DNA of 64,000 bases, taken from the NCBI GenBank assembly GCA_015657535.1, contig JADHZB010001958.1, positions 1-64,000 of the forward strand. The letters are read 5' to 3'. The notes beneath the pieces were generated by a model that ran no database searches, was not told where the DNA came from, and saw nothing but the letters and a program-made list of their open reading frames with translations. Below, piece after piece: positions 24,050 to 36,674 of the stretch (positions within the stretch are counted from its first letter, which is position 1; each line of letters opens with the position of its first letter). The DNA comes from Nephromyces sp. MM_2019 (taxonomy: Eukaryota; Apicomplexa; Aconoidasida; Nephromycida). A program made the translations under genes and the position numbers.

Positions 24050-25222
24050 TTACCCCTCAGGAATTTGCAAATCTTCCACAACTAACCTTTTAGCTAACTC
24101 TACTGAAACCTGATCCTCAAATTGATTATAAAAACTCTCAGGAGCTCTATATTTTGCTACTTTTTTCTGGGCTTGAATCAAAACTTTTGTCATTAGCTGC
24201 ATGAGATAGGACTCATAAAGATACTTTTTCTCCACAGCATCATCAGAAACTCTATTGGTTTTCCAAACCTACAGTTCAAAACAAAACAATTGATTTAGAG
24301 AAAATATATAAATTATTTTAATCTTACTGCAATTGTTTTCATATTATTATCTAAAAATATCAATAGGTCATTCTGATAATGTTCATGAGATTCTTTATCA
24401 TGCCAATCGATATCAAAAACCTTTCTTTCCCCCTGATAAGTAATGAATAGAAATTATTTCAAGACTAGATGATAATATAACAAAATATCACTGTATCAAG
24501 ATTTTGAACGAGCTTACCTTTGTAATATGTTTATCATGATAATTTTGCTGTGGGCAAAATGTCCCTACAAAGTAATTGGACGCATCCATAATAATTCTAT
24601 AAGAGTTCAAAATTGATTCTGGAACTTGGAAACTTTCATTTCCAGATTTAAGTGCCAACACTTTCCATTGTCCAACTTCTTTACCATGCTTTGAAGCCCC
24701 GAAACAGCAATCAGGACATGGGCATAATGTCCATCTTTTTGTCTTTTTTGAAAACCCTACACTGCATGTACTGAAGGGATAGTACTTATAAAAAATTTCT
24801 TTATTAGCTGCTTGATTTTCCTCTTCATTAACTATTTCCTCAGACTTTGTTGAATTATCACATCCCACAATCACATTTTTAGTAATAGTTGAGTCGTTGC
24901 TTTCCTCACTGCTTTTTTCGAAACTAACTGATTTATCAGCTTCATTATTTAGTTCACAATATTCAATTCCCTTCTTTTTATAGTTGAATTTTGTACTACG
25001 CTTACATATGTCATTAATAAAGCATTCAATACTTACGTTGGTTTTTCGTATAGGGACTAAACAAATTAATCCTATTTTATAATGGCATTTAATATTCTCT
25101 AAAACTTCCTTAGTGCAGAAAGGTTTTAGAAAATTATATATTTTTGAACTTTTAGCCTCAATAAAAGCAGGTATGCTTCGCTTATTTTGCTCATTAGGGA
25201 ATTTGAATCCACGAGATTCCAT
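24050..25222 (-). CDS. Hypothetical protein with CxCxxCC motif
   Basis: Not recognised. Exons 25222-24518, 24432-24328 and 24268-24050 join in phase with GT-AG introns of 85 and 59 nt, giving about 342 residues from Met at 25222. The frame stays open upstream to about 25340 with no in-frame ATG, so an additional 5' exon is possible. Features seen: a Ser/Glu/Asn-rich linker (~100-150), then a compact block with LCPCPDCCFGASKHG near residue 200, which could bind a metal, and a helical C-terminus (LMQLMTKVLIQAQKKVA). No signal peptide or membrane segment. Its 5' end faces the 26-kb gene. Confidence 0.65.
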
Positions 25223-25264
25223 ACTGAGGGTAGAAGTTGGAGTATAGGTTTGAATTTTTTTCAA

Positions 25265-26023
25265 CTGCTTTTTAACATTAGAATGAGGCTCATTTCTCCT
25301 AAAATGACATTGAAGTTTCCGATGAAAATATTTGCTTTAAATAGGTAAGTTACTTTCCATAATTTTAACAGTTCTTATATGCCAGAAATAAATTGATATA
25401 GCTCACTCTGAATAAAATAAAAAATAGTGCTTCCACTAATTTGGAATTGTGAGAAACAATGGTTAGGAATTATCTAAAGCATAATTTTATCTGAAGCTAA
25501 AGCAAAGAGAAATGTGAAATAATGTATTACGAGATTACAAATAAATTATTCTGGCCTAGTTACAATTAATTTAAGCATAAATCCTACACATATCTAGTTT
25601 ATTTGTAAGACTCAATTGAGGAATTCAAGAACCCAGTCCCAAAAGCAATATGATTTTAAAAAACCAATTAAATAAAGGTCCAATCTAAATTTTGTCTTAT
25701 ATATACTATAGGACTTTATTCTTATCAAAAAATGAAAATTTAAAAAGGATTAAAGTAGAGTTTGAGTCCTTATAAACATTTTGAACTTACAACTAGAAAC
25801 TACATATAATTTCCAGTCACATCATTATTTATTCTCAATAAGATAAAACTCTAATGAGTATTAATTTTATAATTCTCTAGAGTTAAAATACTTTTTAATC
25901 TCTAAGACTATAAAATTCCGAAACGAAAGGTGGAGAAACTTTTTAGCTGATTTTTAATTTAATTTAAATCTCTAAATTGAACGAAAACTAAAAGCATAAA
26001 ATAATAAAAAATAAAAAATATAA
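25265..26023. other. Divergent promoter region
   Basis: About 0.75 kb of AT-rich sequence between two divergent genes; missing 5' exons of either may lie here, but none could be demonstrated. Confidence 0.4.
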
Positions 26024-26075
26024 AAATATTACCTTAAGGAGGACTCGAGTTCAGAAATTAAACTGCCTTCAAAGA

Positions 26076-26802
26076 ATGACAACATTTCAGAATTCGAATC
26101 AAGGTGGTATGAATATGCCCTTCATGCAAGGAAATGGGCAAATGAGTAATTGATACATAATTTAAGACTAATATATATAATTAAATGAGCACAAGAAATT
26201 TAAGCTGCACGCTAAAATTATAATAAAAATGTAGAAAATTAAGCAGAATCCTATAGTTAAATTTAAGGAATAAGTTAAATTTTTCATTGCTTTAATTTTA
26301 TATTAATTTGAATAGCATCTAATTTTATTTAAAATTCAGAAAACGGAAATCCCTGGGCCCCCCAGTTTCCATGTTTCTCTCCTACTATGTATCAACCCGA
26401 TATGCAAACCAATTATCAAGGCCAGGTTTAATTGAATTTAATTAGATTAAAGATCTTCACATTAATATTAATATATATTTTTTTAAATTGTTAAAATAGG
26501 GCAATTATAACACAGTAAGCGATGACAATTCGTTTTCATTTATGATGCCTGTTGCTTCTAATGGGATGGGTAGTGGTGTTGGAGAGACTCAATTAGAAGC
26601 TTTCAAAGAAGCTTTTGGCAATAATTTTCAATTTTACAATAATAATTGTGGATACACACCAGCTTCAGTAGCACATCAAGGATTCATGTCAGGTTGTGAA
26701 AATGTTTGTGAATATGAAGAGCTGAAAAAGGCTACCAAAAAGTCGATGAATGAAGATAACTTCAAAGTTGAAAAGAAGAAAAGATTTTATTTCTGCTGCT
26801 AA
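26076..26802 (+). CDS. Small Met/Asn/Gln-rich protein with C-terminal Cys-Cys
   Basis: The last two exons, 26341-26425 and 26500-26802, join in phase and encode ~128 residues. They are rich in Asn, Gln, Gly and Met (MYQPDMQTNYQGQ) and end in the basic-aromatic tail KKKRFYFCC. A likely first exon with the same composition starts at ATG 26076 (MTTFQNSNQGGMN). Its donor at 26146 is one phase off from the 26341 acceptor, while the alternative frame of that stretch joins in phase but lacks an ATG. The 5' structure is therefore unresolved. A terminal CC after basic residues is a classic site for geranylgeranylation or double palmitoylation, implying membrane attachment. No GTPase domain is present, so it is not a Rab. 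Function unknown. Confidence 0.6.
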
Positions 26803-27181
26803 AGAAGCTATATAATTTATGCCATCGATGAAAGCTTAAATATCTTATGTTGCCTTGAAGTAAAATTTATTAAGTTTTTACTCAATTTAGATTCATAAAA
26901 ATCTTGGTAGTCAATGTCGAATTACCAATAGTAATTTTAGAAAATTAAAAAATAATAAAAAAGACTGAATAATAAAACAAAAACCTCAAATTCCTTTTGG
27001 GAAGTATACTATATTGTTATTATACAATTCATTATTTGTGTCCTTGCTTTCATTCATACAAAAAAAATTACTTAAAATGGGATAAAAGGGTTACTCAATT
27101 TAGTGAGATCTTCTAGCATAATCTGAGCTAATCCAAAGAGCTAGAGATCATAGACACTTAGATAACAAGACATTCTTTATG
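26803..27181. other. Convergent intergenic spacer
   Basis: AT-rich spacer between the CC-ending gene and the kinesin 3' end. Nothing recognised. Confidence 0.5.
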
Positions 27182-30100
27182 TCACTTTTTAGCCCTTGGT
27201 CTTCTAGTTATCGCTGCAGCCATGTTGGTAAAGCCTTTATCTCTAGGATTTCCTTGGAAAGCTGGCAGACCCACAACGATAGGTTCAGGTGCTTCTAGAT
27301 GCTCCAGTTCTGGAACTTCTGAAGTCTTGAGTGACTCTGCTTTTTCCTCGATGCTTGGTTGCCTTTCTTGTTCATAGCTAATTACTCTGTTAATTCTATC
27401 AGGAGCCGTTGCCTTAATTTTAGATGTGTCTAAGTCCTTAAGAAAGCTTAAGTTTCTAGCTTTAAGAGTTAAGGGTTTACTTAATTCGCTTGGTCTTTCT
27501 GGTATTGTGGCTTTTGTTCCGGTATTTACTTTTACTAATTTATCTAATTGATCAGATAAATAAAATTAGAGTTTTGAAGCGTGTATCTTACAGTTACAAG
27601 TTGATAATCTCACCTTTAGTTTTTGATTTCGCTTTGCCTTTGGCTTTTAGTTTTGTCGAGCTTTGTGCTCTTTCCAATTTTTCATTAGTATTAGGTTTTT
27701 CTTGTTCAGTGCTATCTGCTTGTTTAAGAGATGGTGTAGATTTATTGCTATCCATGAGATTGTTGAGTTTTTTCATCAAGTCACTTTTTTCTTGCTCAAG
27801 GGATTTTTCACGTTCCTGAAAGCAATAATTTGATATACATTAGTACTCAGACTTAAAATTGACTATAAATGATTATGTGCGTAATACCTTTGCTATTTTC
27901 CTTTCTTTATTTAATGAGAATTGTGCTAGCTGTAATGCATTTTTGGAGCTTGATAACTCTTCCTTAGTGTTGTTTAGTTCGTTAAATAATGAGACATTTA
28001 TTTGACGTGTATCCTCTGCCAATGCTCTAGCTTCATCAATTCGGAGTTTTAATTCACTATATTTTGCTTGAAATAGAAAAACATCTTGAACTAGCAACCT
28101 TTCTCTCTGGAGAAATAGTAATTAATTTTTCAAGATTAAAATACTATGCTTATTTTAGTTCGCAAGGCTATGCTATAATTTGAATTCTATATAGCTCACT
28201 TCCGAATCACATTTTTTGAGTATTTTATCTAAAAATGGAATTGAGTTTGGGAGTAAGAAAAGTGCTCTATTTTCCTCTCTAAGTTTCGAGATAATAGCTT
28301 CTTGTTGGAGATTTTGTGACTTTAAATTAGAGTACTCGGCTGTGAAAATAAATATACTTCATGAGCTATCTAAGTAAAAGTTTTAACAAAACTGGTAGTA
28401 TACTTGCTAGTATTTTGTATTCACTATTTTTATTGGCTAGCCCCAGTGACACTTTTTCTAATGTTGACATTAATTTTTGAAACTTCCCTCCTGTGTCGCC
28501 AAATAATTGACTTGTCTTCATATATTCATTAAGATTATTTTGAAGCCTTTCCACATGCTCAGACAATTCGTGTTTTTCAACCTTATAACAAAATAGTAGA
28601 GAAACTTTTCATTATTTTATACTTCGTTTTATTCTAATATTAATCTAACCATTGCTTGTTTAATACCCAAATCTATCTTTTTACAAGTTTGAGCGAAGTG
28701 TTTTTTTATTTGATTGAGTGATTTACGCAGTTCTTGTTGTTCATAAAGAATTGCTAAAACATGTACCTCCCAAGGACTTAAGAATTCTAGAACAGATTCA
28801 ATATTCTCATCTTTAAGTTCTTCAATTTTCTGTGTGATTAATTTCCATTTAGTATAATTAATTTGATAGAATGTATACTACCCAAAAAAGACTAAAACTT
28901 AAACCTTAAATTTTGTCTCATCCTCTTTATTTAGCTTAGGGGCTAACAATCTTAAAGTTTCATCTGCCTCGATAATACTTTCCAATGACTTTGGAAAGCT
29001 TAATGGGGCAGAAATTTCCTTCAGTTTAAGCTTTGTAGCAGGTGCCAGGTTTTCATTTACTCCATTGTTGGAAAGTTTAGCTTCTTCCTTAGCATTGAAA
29101 TGACGTAGCAAAGCATACCTATTTTCAAGAGGAATCTTTTCGTTCAGAAATCAAATCGAAGATATGACGACCTTATTCCTAAATGTAACTTACGTTATAC
29201 AATAATTCAAGACAGATGATGCGAAAGGTTTTATATCTGTTGGATCATCAAATATTGACTCAGTAAAACCCTCCTCAGTGGAATAAAATTTTTCATTGAT
29301 CTTCAAATTTTTGATATCGTATTTTGTAGAAGGTTGTGCAGCAGTGGGAAGGATTGACAAACCAAGCTTTTGAACCATATTCTTTAGGTATTTTGCCTTA
29401 AATACATTAAAAACTTTTATTTCAATCGATTACTTTTGAATATAAATGAAGTAATGATACCTGATTAATTAAATTTATATTCTCTTTGATTACGGATTTT
29501 CGGCTATCCTTCTCTTCAGCTAGTTTTCTGAATTTTTTTTTTTTTAACGCATAGACACATAAAGCTAATGCATATGCATATATATGTATTATATTTTAAA
29601 TTTACTTTTTCAATTTCCCAATTAATGTCATTGCAATATCTTGATACTTTATGAGTTTATGGCCTTCCGGTCCTTGAAATAATGAAATACTCTCACCAGT
29701 TTGTCCACCTTCCTCACCCTCAGGAGCGAAAAGTTTAGCAGCACCCGAGGACATTCGTTCTAACACATTACTACCACTGCCTTGCCTAGCAATTTGTAGT
29801 TTCTCTAACATCTCCAAATCACCAGCTATACTTTCCAAGCTTATTTGCTTAGAATAGCCCTCGACGCTCTCCAGTTTACGCAAAGATTCTAATTTTAAAA
29901 GCTCCTCCTTTAAAATCAACAATCAATAAGACTTTCTTTCATAAATTCAATCGAGTTGTTTAAAATTATATACTCTACAAACCTGGTTGCTAATATCTAA
30001 ATCATTGAGCTTATTTATAATATTCATTGCTTTGAACCCCTTATCGGATACATCCTTCTCAGGGACTTCTCTTTCATCTTCGATGAGATCCAGTGGGCTT

Positions 30101-32459
30101 TCAAAGTGTATAGCTGAAATTGTTGACATCCTTCCAAAACTATAAAAATTAGGATATAAAATATTTTTGATCTAAAATGCTAAAATAAAGAATAATAACC
30201 TTTTAGTGGCAGCCCGATTTCTCAAGAAAGAGGAGACTGTTTGCTTGCCTCCTCCAGAAAATTCGACAGGTGCTAAATTTGTAGATTTCAAGATCAGTTT
30301 TTGATATTTGTTCATCTTCTTTTTGAGCTCTTCCTGCAAGTATTGTATTATGCACTGAGTTATTATTTATATTTGTAATAGCACACAACAAACCTTCATA
30401 TCTTCTACTTTTTTTAACTCTTCTTCTGATATTGCTTTACTCTTTTTCGTTGACTTGGTAATAACCTCTTCAAGGCCTACAGCACCACCTTGCCCTTCCG
30501 CCATTGCCTTTAGCTGATTTTGTAGCCTGACACAAATATTTTTACACTTTAGATGTAACATAAACAAGCATCTTTACTAGTACTTACTTGGATATTAATT
30601 CTTTTTGCTGTACGATAAGTGATTGCTCAGGTGATAAGAAGTTAACATGAATTGTTTTCTTAATAGTTTTACACTTAGATGCAAATCTTAACGTCGAAAA
30701 TGAAGTATCCAAGTACATATGTGACGGATGTACAGCTACAATTACAGACGCCCGACAATTTCCCCCAAGGCTTTTCTATAAAATAAACATGATATTATTA
30801 AAATTTCAAAACTTAATCATAAGCACTCACACTTAATATCCTTGTTAATTTTGAATCACGCCATGGAATAAAAACTGCATCGTCTTGCTTTTTTTTTTCT
30901 TCAGCATTCATTTGAGCTTTTTTGGATAGCTTTGAAATAACTTCACTACAAATTAATTTTTATAATGGAAATAACATTTAATTTTATATAACATCGAATT
31001 GATCAAATTCCACCTTAATAGGAAAAGACTTTTATTAATAGCTTTTCCCTCTTCCATTACAGATTTCGAATTCTCAACACCCTCAGTTGCTTTGCCAACT
31101 CTTTCGTTACCTGCCAAATCAACAAGTTTGAGTTCTCCTTTGCGCTGTATTGATGTCCCATCAGCCAACACTCGATTTGACTCTAAAATGACTGTGAAAA
31201 CTGTATGAGACCTTTAAAAAAACAGAAAATTCAACAATTTAAAATTAAATAAAAATATTAGATTAGGAGGAAAAATAACCTTGAACTTGTCTCATTAAAG
31301 TTTGTTCTTGCGAAGTGCCTTTTTTGTTCAGCTCTGTTTATTTATTAAAATATTTCGAGTTTGTTTCTAATAAATTGTACTCATGGACTCCTTACTTTTG
31401 AAGAATTTCCATGACTTGATCCATGGATGATACAATTTCCTCTTGCAGGCCTACTACAATAAATCCTTTTTTGGGATCTTCCTTGACCTCAAGATTCTCG
31501 GCCGGTGAAGTTGGACCTTTAGGGCCATCTTGAAGTAAATCATTTACGCGTTCCATATAAATCTCGATATATGATATTTTCATCAGATATTCCTATATCA
31601 ATGATTAACAATCATGATTACAAATTGATTAAAAACTGAGGCTTAGAATTTAACCGTATTTCCTTCAGAATTTTCAGATTCTTGAACACTTCCAATATCA
31701 CTTTTGTTTTCATTATACTCCTCATCTAGTATGGAGGGATCAGCAATTACATCAAAAAATTCAGCGAGTGCTCTTGGGAGAATGCCTGGATCCGCAGAGA
31801 TACCCATAATACTGTGAGTTTTTCCTGACCCTGTTTGACCATACGCCAAACAACAGCCATTAATTCCTTTGAATGTATCTAAAACTATATCTCGTGCAAC
31901 ATAATCGTAAACTTCGTCATTTGTACCTGAAATCATGAATATTAATTCTCCAACATTAGAACTTTTTTAATATAATAAAATTCAATACATACTGCTTGGC
32001 TTTACTTACAATTTTGATCAAAACAACGATCATATGCAAAATAACGCTGAATTACTGATTTTTGACCCTCACTGCGATCAGTATTAACTCGTTTTGACTT
32101 ATCATCTTTTTTTGCTCTTAGAACTTCTGCTTGCGTTGGGGGATCCATTACTAGCTGCATGTGCTGTTCAGCAATCTTCCAGGCTTTAAGGTGCCCAGTG
32201 TTGACCTAACAATTACATTGAAATTATCGGGATTATATTTAATTAAATTTTTAATATTAAAATTGATAGTATTTCATTTGAATCGATAAAATCCTATATT
32301 CTAAAATTTTAAACAACATTTAATTTCTTATTGAAACTAGTTTACCTCTTTAGGAAACAAGGGTCTCAGGCGTGTACACACTCTAATCGTTTCTTCTTTC
32401 TGACTTGTATCAGTAGTAATGTCAGGCAGTGAAGCACTACTACCCGATCTTTGCACCAT
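27182..32459 (-). CDS. Kinesin with N-terminal motor
   Basis: Microtubule motor of about 1,274 residues. 21 exons (reverse): 32459-32346, 32205-32010, 31926-31655, 31592-31396, 31333-31280, 31211-31014, 30945-30831, 30775-30588, 30526-30394, 30333-30200, 30139-29983, 29907-29606, 29527-29461, 29396-29194, 29118-28905, 28829-28650, 28581-28404, 28339-28200, 28106-27888, 27815-27614, 27543-27182. All frames join. Motor domain ~25-410: RVCTRLRP, P-loop GQTGSGKT (~135), switch I NETSSRSH split by an intron (~277), switch II DLAGNER (family consensus DLAGSER) and SKLTRIL. All nucleotide-contact motifs are intact, so it should be an active motor. The rest is long coiled coil (e.g. KNSEYKILA, SKLREENR) ending in a basic, Pro-containing tail (ITRRPRAKK). 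The N-terminal motor suggests plus-end direction; the kinesin family cannot be fixed by eye. Cargo unknown. Confidence 0.94.
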
Positions 32460-33324
32460 TTTGAATTCTATTCAAGTATAATTATAATCTTGCTTTACTG
32501 AAATTTTCATGAGATTTTTTGGCGGCACTGTTAGTTATTTAGAAATTTTCATTTTCCTAGATTTCATTGAATAAATTATTAAATTAATGAATAAGTTGTT
32601 TTATATCCCCAGAATTATCTAAACAGTGGAATTTATTTTAATTATAATATATCGAAATTATTCTAATTAATGCCCTATGTAAGCAATGATTAATTTTCTG
32701 ATTTGAAAAATTGTAAAATAGACTTAAAACACAACTGATATCTATAAAGAATCTTTCAATAATCAGTTTTATAAATATATGGAAATTGTTCTCACTTTTT
32801 ACTAACAAGCACTTGATTAAATTACGAAATTTACAAAATGTATATTTTTGCTCGGAATAGAGACTAAAGGTACTCTTAAGACTTTTTCTAGGCCTTTTAA
32901 ATTAGAGCGTTTTATAAATACAAATGGAATTTTGATAAATACAATAAGAAATCAACTCACAATTTAAGCGTAAATACTAGCTTGTTAATTAATTTTATTC
33001 TATCTTGTTAGAGCTAGAAAATTGACAAGCTAACCATTCTAACCTCAAAATAGGTAGAAAACAAGTTAAAAATATATTGGCCTTAGTGTATTTTTAAGAG
33101 CTAGAATTTTAATACCGTAGTAGCCTAGAGAAAATTTTTTCCGAAGTTCAATTAATCAGTTGTTTAGTTAATGAGTAGATTTTATTTTATTTTTTAATTA
33201 TTCCATTTGCTTTTAAAGCAATGAATAGCTTTTCACTCAAATATAGGACTAGATAAATCTAGTTGATTGATTAGAGAAGTTCACAAAAAGGTATCATATT
33301 TCAGATGAGAATTTGATAGGAATT
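32460..33324. other. Divergent promoter region
   Basis: 865 bp of AT-rich sequence between the kinesin start and the start of the 33.3-kb gene. No RNA gene or repeat recognised. Confidence 0.45.
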
Positions 33325-34347
33325 ATGGATCAAAAAGGTACGGACTTGAAATTTTCGAAGGACTTGATACGAAGGCTACGGGTAAGGCTAAAATCAGTAT
33401 CAGCTATACAAAATGCTGGACTTGACTATTCACAGTGAGCTATGCTAAATCAGATTTATGAAAAGTTTTATAAATCTTTATAAAATATTTTAACTTTATC
33501 ATAACCAGGCCACTACTAGCTGACTGGGGCTATGATTATCAACTTAAAGAAGAGCAAAGTGATTCACTAGAATTTATGGACTTGGTAAAGAGTGAATACG
33601 AACCTAAAATTGTAAATTCTAGGAGACGAAAAAAGGATGTTCTTAGAGAAATTCCTATTTTTTATTTAAATAACCTGGTAAAAACACTTATTGCTGTGCT
33701 TTCAAACAAACTTTTAAAATTTTTATAATATCACAGGGTGTTACAGTGAAGTGTGGTCAGGAATATGCTAAAATCGTAAGTTCTCTTAGGACCCCTAGAT
33801 ACTAGCTTTTTTAAACCTAATTTATTTTTTAAGAAATTTGCAGCATTGAAGCTTGACACCAAGCTCCTGGACCTTAGATCTGACATGGATCACTTCAGAT
33901 TTGTTAGTACTTGACTATCACACCTATTCTCTGTTAGTAATGTGGCTTTAATTGTCTTTACAGCTTTATAATGAAAGAAAAACTTCAGAAAAAATATGTG
34001 GCACTATACAACTATTTCAAAGGCCCTTGAATGAATCAGAACTTTCAAAGTTTGCTCTTGATTATCCATCCTTGACTTTTGAGTCAGTGATTCTAAATTA
34101 ATATTCTAATGTGTCTTTTTGATAAAAATAAATTATTCTTAGGAATTTGCCAAAAATTACCCTAAGGAACCAAAAACTTGAAAAGTTGCTCCAACATCTA
34201 CCAGAACTTTGGAAGGTAAGAAAATTTTAGCTCTTGATTGAAGATTTGTTTTAATTAACACAGCAATTTTGCCTTTAGACTTATAATGATTCAGTAAAAG
34301 CGGAGTTACAAAAGCATCAAATGCTAAGAAGACTCCAATCTAAATGA
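33325..34347 (+). CDS. Hypothetical helical protein (215 residues)
   Basis: Not recognised. Seven short exons: 33325-33434, 33509-33677, 33737-33775, 33834-33902, 33964-34082, 34143-34215, 34279-34347, all joining in phase and ending in TGA. The product starts MDQKGTDLKFS. It has basic stretches (RRLRVRLK, NSRRRKKD) and an amphipathic, Leu-rich C-terminal half (LRNQKLEKLLQHLPELW, KAELQKHQMLRRLQSK) likely to form helices. No signal peptide, membrane segment or catalytic motif. The size and helical, charged character fit a subunit of a larger complex, but that is guesswork. Confidence 0.65.
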
Positions 34348-34821
34348 ATGATACAACAAGCTCACATTACTGAATATTATTGCTCTTTTTTGGGCTATGA
34401 AAAAGATTGAGTTAAAAATATTAAATTTGAAAACTACAGAAGCTTTTTATTTATCTTTTAAATAAATTTTTAAGTAAAATTAAAATTTATTTTAATTGCA
34501 AAAAAAAGGTTTATTAGCCATAAAATTGTTTTGAATTATTCCAATCAACCCTGATAGTCTACATGTGAAGATTTTCAGAAATAGCATTAGGATAAAAAAA
34601 CTAAATAAATAGAATGTTTAATTAAAAAAAAGTTTCAAAAACTGTACAAGTAGCAAAATAAATACCCCTTCTAGTTGTGATGTGATCATATTTATATATA
34701 CAAAATGGGACCAACTTTGCTAAATCATGTGGTTTAATCTAAAATCATAGATAGCTACAGTTGATCCCAAAATCTATTGACTAAAGAGATCAATTACCTT
34801 AGGTATTTAAAAACCCTTAAA
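34348..34821. other. Convergent intergenic spacer
   Basis: AT-rich spacer; 3' UTRs of two convergent genes are expected here. Nothing else recognised. Confidence 0.5.
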
Positions 34822-36674
34822 CTAAAACAAGTATTGTCTTGGCTGTCCAATCTCACGCTTGTCAAATGCTAAAGGTTCACCTTTGTGCCTTTGAACTTCC
34901 TTATGAACTTCATTCATTACTACATAACGCATATTGCTCCTGATTCTTGGATAAAGGAATTTCCTAAACAAGTTAAAAAAAAATTTTGAATCGTTCTGTT
35001 TGCTTTGGCATTTTCTTACCAAAATAATATTCCAATCGAGATTATTGTAATAGCAGATGCAATTAAGCTCAGTGCGATTATAGAACCTGCACCAATGCCA
35101 GAGTTGAAATTGTCATTATATTGATTTTCTATACGATAAAATATGTCTGTGCATTCAGTTGGAGGTTCATTGAAGCCCGTGCACACAGCCTTCGCAACAG
35201 TGTCTGCCTCTAAATCACCACTGTAGTGCCATCCATTTATTATGACTGCCATCGGGCTCCAAGCTGTTGTTAGTAATTCATGTCGTAGTATTTCTTCTCC
35301 GCTCTCCTGAATTATAATAAGTTCTTTTTAATAGAATGTTTAGTTTATTTATCATAGTTTACCTTACAACAAGTTTTAATGCTTTCAAGATCTACTCCAA
35401 GCTCTTTCATTAATTCGTAAGAACATGTTTCTCCAAATTTGGATTCACCATGGGAATTTTTGACCATGCATTTTTTTCTTATCTTAGACATATACTTCCA
35501 CCAAGCTTCCGAATAATATTGAGGATAATCGTATGACTGAGTTCCTTCATAGAGGCACACTTCTCTATAGTTATAGAATGTCAAATCACACATTTCAATT
35601 GAATCAAGAGTTTACCATCAACTTTGAACTATACCTTATAATTTCCTCCAAAATTTTCCTTCCTGTGACATTTGAATCCCATTCTGCATTTACCGAGCAA
35701 TATCTCCCTTTTTCATCCCAACATTTGTCCATATAATTTTGTTTTAATGAAATAACCCAATAATGAGGATAGAAGTCAAGCTGAAAAAAGTAAAATTTAT
35801 TGATACATCTTATGAAAGGTTTCTAGTTATATGTTCAAACTTTTTGTTTCAATGAAAGTGAATCGATAGAGAATTCTTCAATGAATTTAATCGAGTCTGA
35901 AACTGCCGGAGACATCCAAAGATCCATTTCGGTCCATTCAGACTTTGGCATACTCCAGCTAAGCTCGACAATTATATCTTCCTTATCTTCAACGGATTTA
36001 ATCATTTTAGACCCTTCGACTTCACCAATCAAAAGAGCTGGAATGTCGACATCAACATTATTGTTTCCTAAAATGAAAAATATTTAAAATTTCATAAAAA
36101 CATTGATTTTTAGTTACAAATTCCAATCATACCTTTAGACATGATTACTTTCCTGATATCTTTGTAAGTTGTTCCACTAGTTGAGTCAATTATAATTATA
36201 GCATGAGCATTGTTTTGTTCAGCTATATAAGTCTTTTCAATAAAATCACAATCACCTCTATGTAACATTACTATTACTGGCATCTCTTCTTCAGTGATGT
36301 TGTAAGAATCTTTATCACATCCCGTTGTATCATAATACTTGACAATTCCAACAAGTCTCGATCCATAATACTATATATAATTGAAGTAATAAAAAGAAAT
36401 TTTACTAATCCAAAACAAATCTAATTGAAACATTCATTATTGTGTTTCATTAATCACATTTAGAATTTATACAACTTGAGCTACATTCAAAAAAGTTACT
36501 TACGGGTGTCCCAAAGGTTGCCGTTGAACCTGAAATTTTTGTAGAATTTAAGTTGGTGATAAGGCTTTGAGGTTCCATAACAGTTATTTGTGCATTAATT
36601 GGATAATATAGAGTAAGTAGTAGTACCAGTATTGCCCCCGCCAAATAATTCTTCCTTAGTAAAGAATTTTCCAT
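34822..36674 (-). CDS. Vacuolar sorting receptor-like PA-domain membrane protein
   Basis: Type I membrane protein of about 470 residues. Exons (reverse): 36674-36504, 36370-36133, 36067-35841, 35780-35635, 35564-35363, 35306-35020, 34963-34822, all in phase. A cleavable signal peptide (residues 1-28, ending PINAQ) is followed by a protease-associated domain (~57-205: VIVMLHRGDCDFIEKT, AIIIIDST, IPALLIG). Next comes the Cys-rich block typical of plant VSR/BP-80 (WWKYMSKIRKKC, CSYELMKELGVDLESIKTCC, VIINGWHYSGDLEADTVAKAVCTGF). One membrane span (~400-424) leads to a 46-residue cytosolic tail with YPRI, a YxxPhi adaptor-binding signal. Plant VSRs carry soluble hydrolases from Golgi to vacuole; a similar endolysosomal role is inferred. 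EGF repeats of plant VSRs are absent. A generic PA-TM protein is the alternative, but the VSR block is specific. Confidence 0.85.

Noticed and set aside
27490..27819. 109-codon forward frame antisense to the kinesin tail
   Set aside because: Shadow of the Lys/Ser-rich coding strand; no family features and it covers a kinesin intron.
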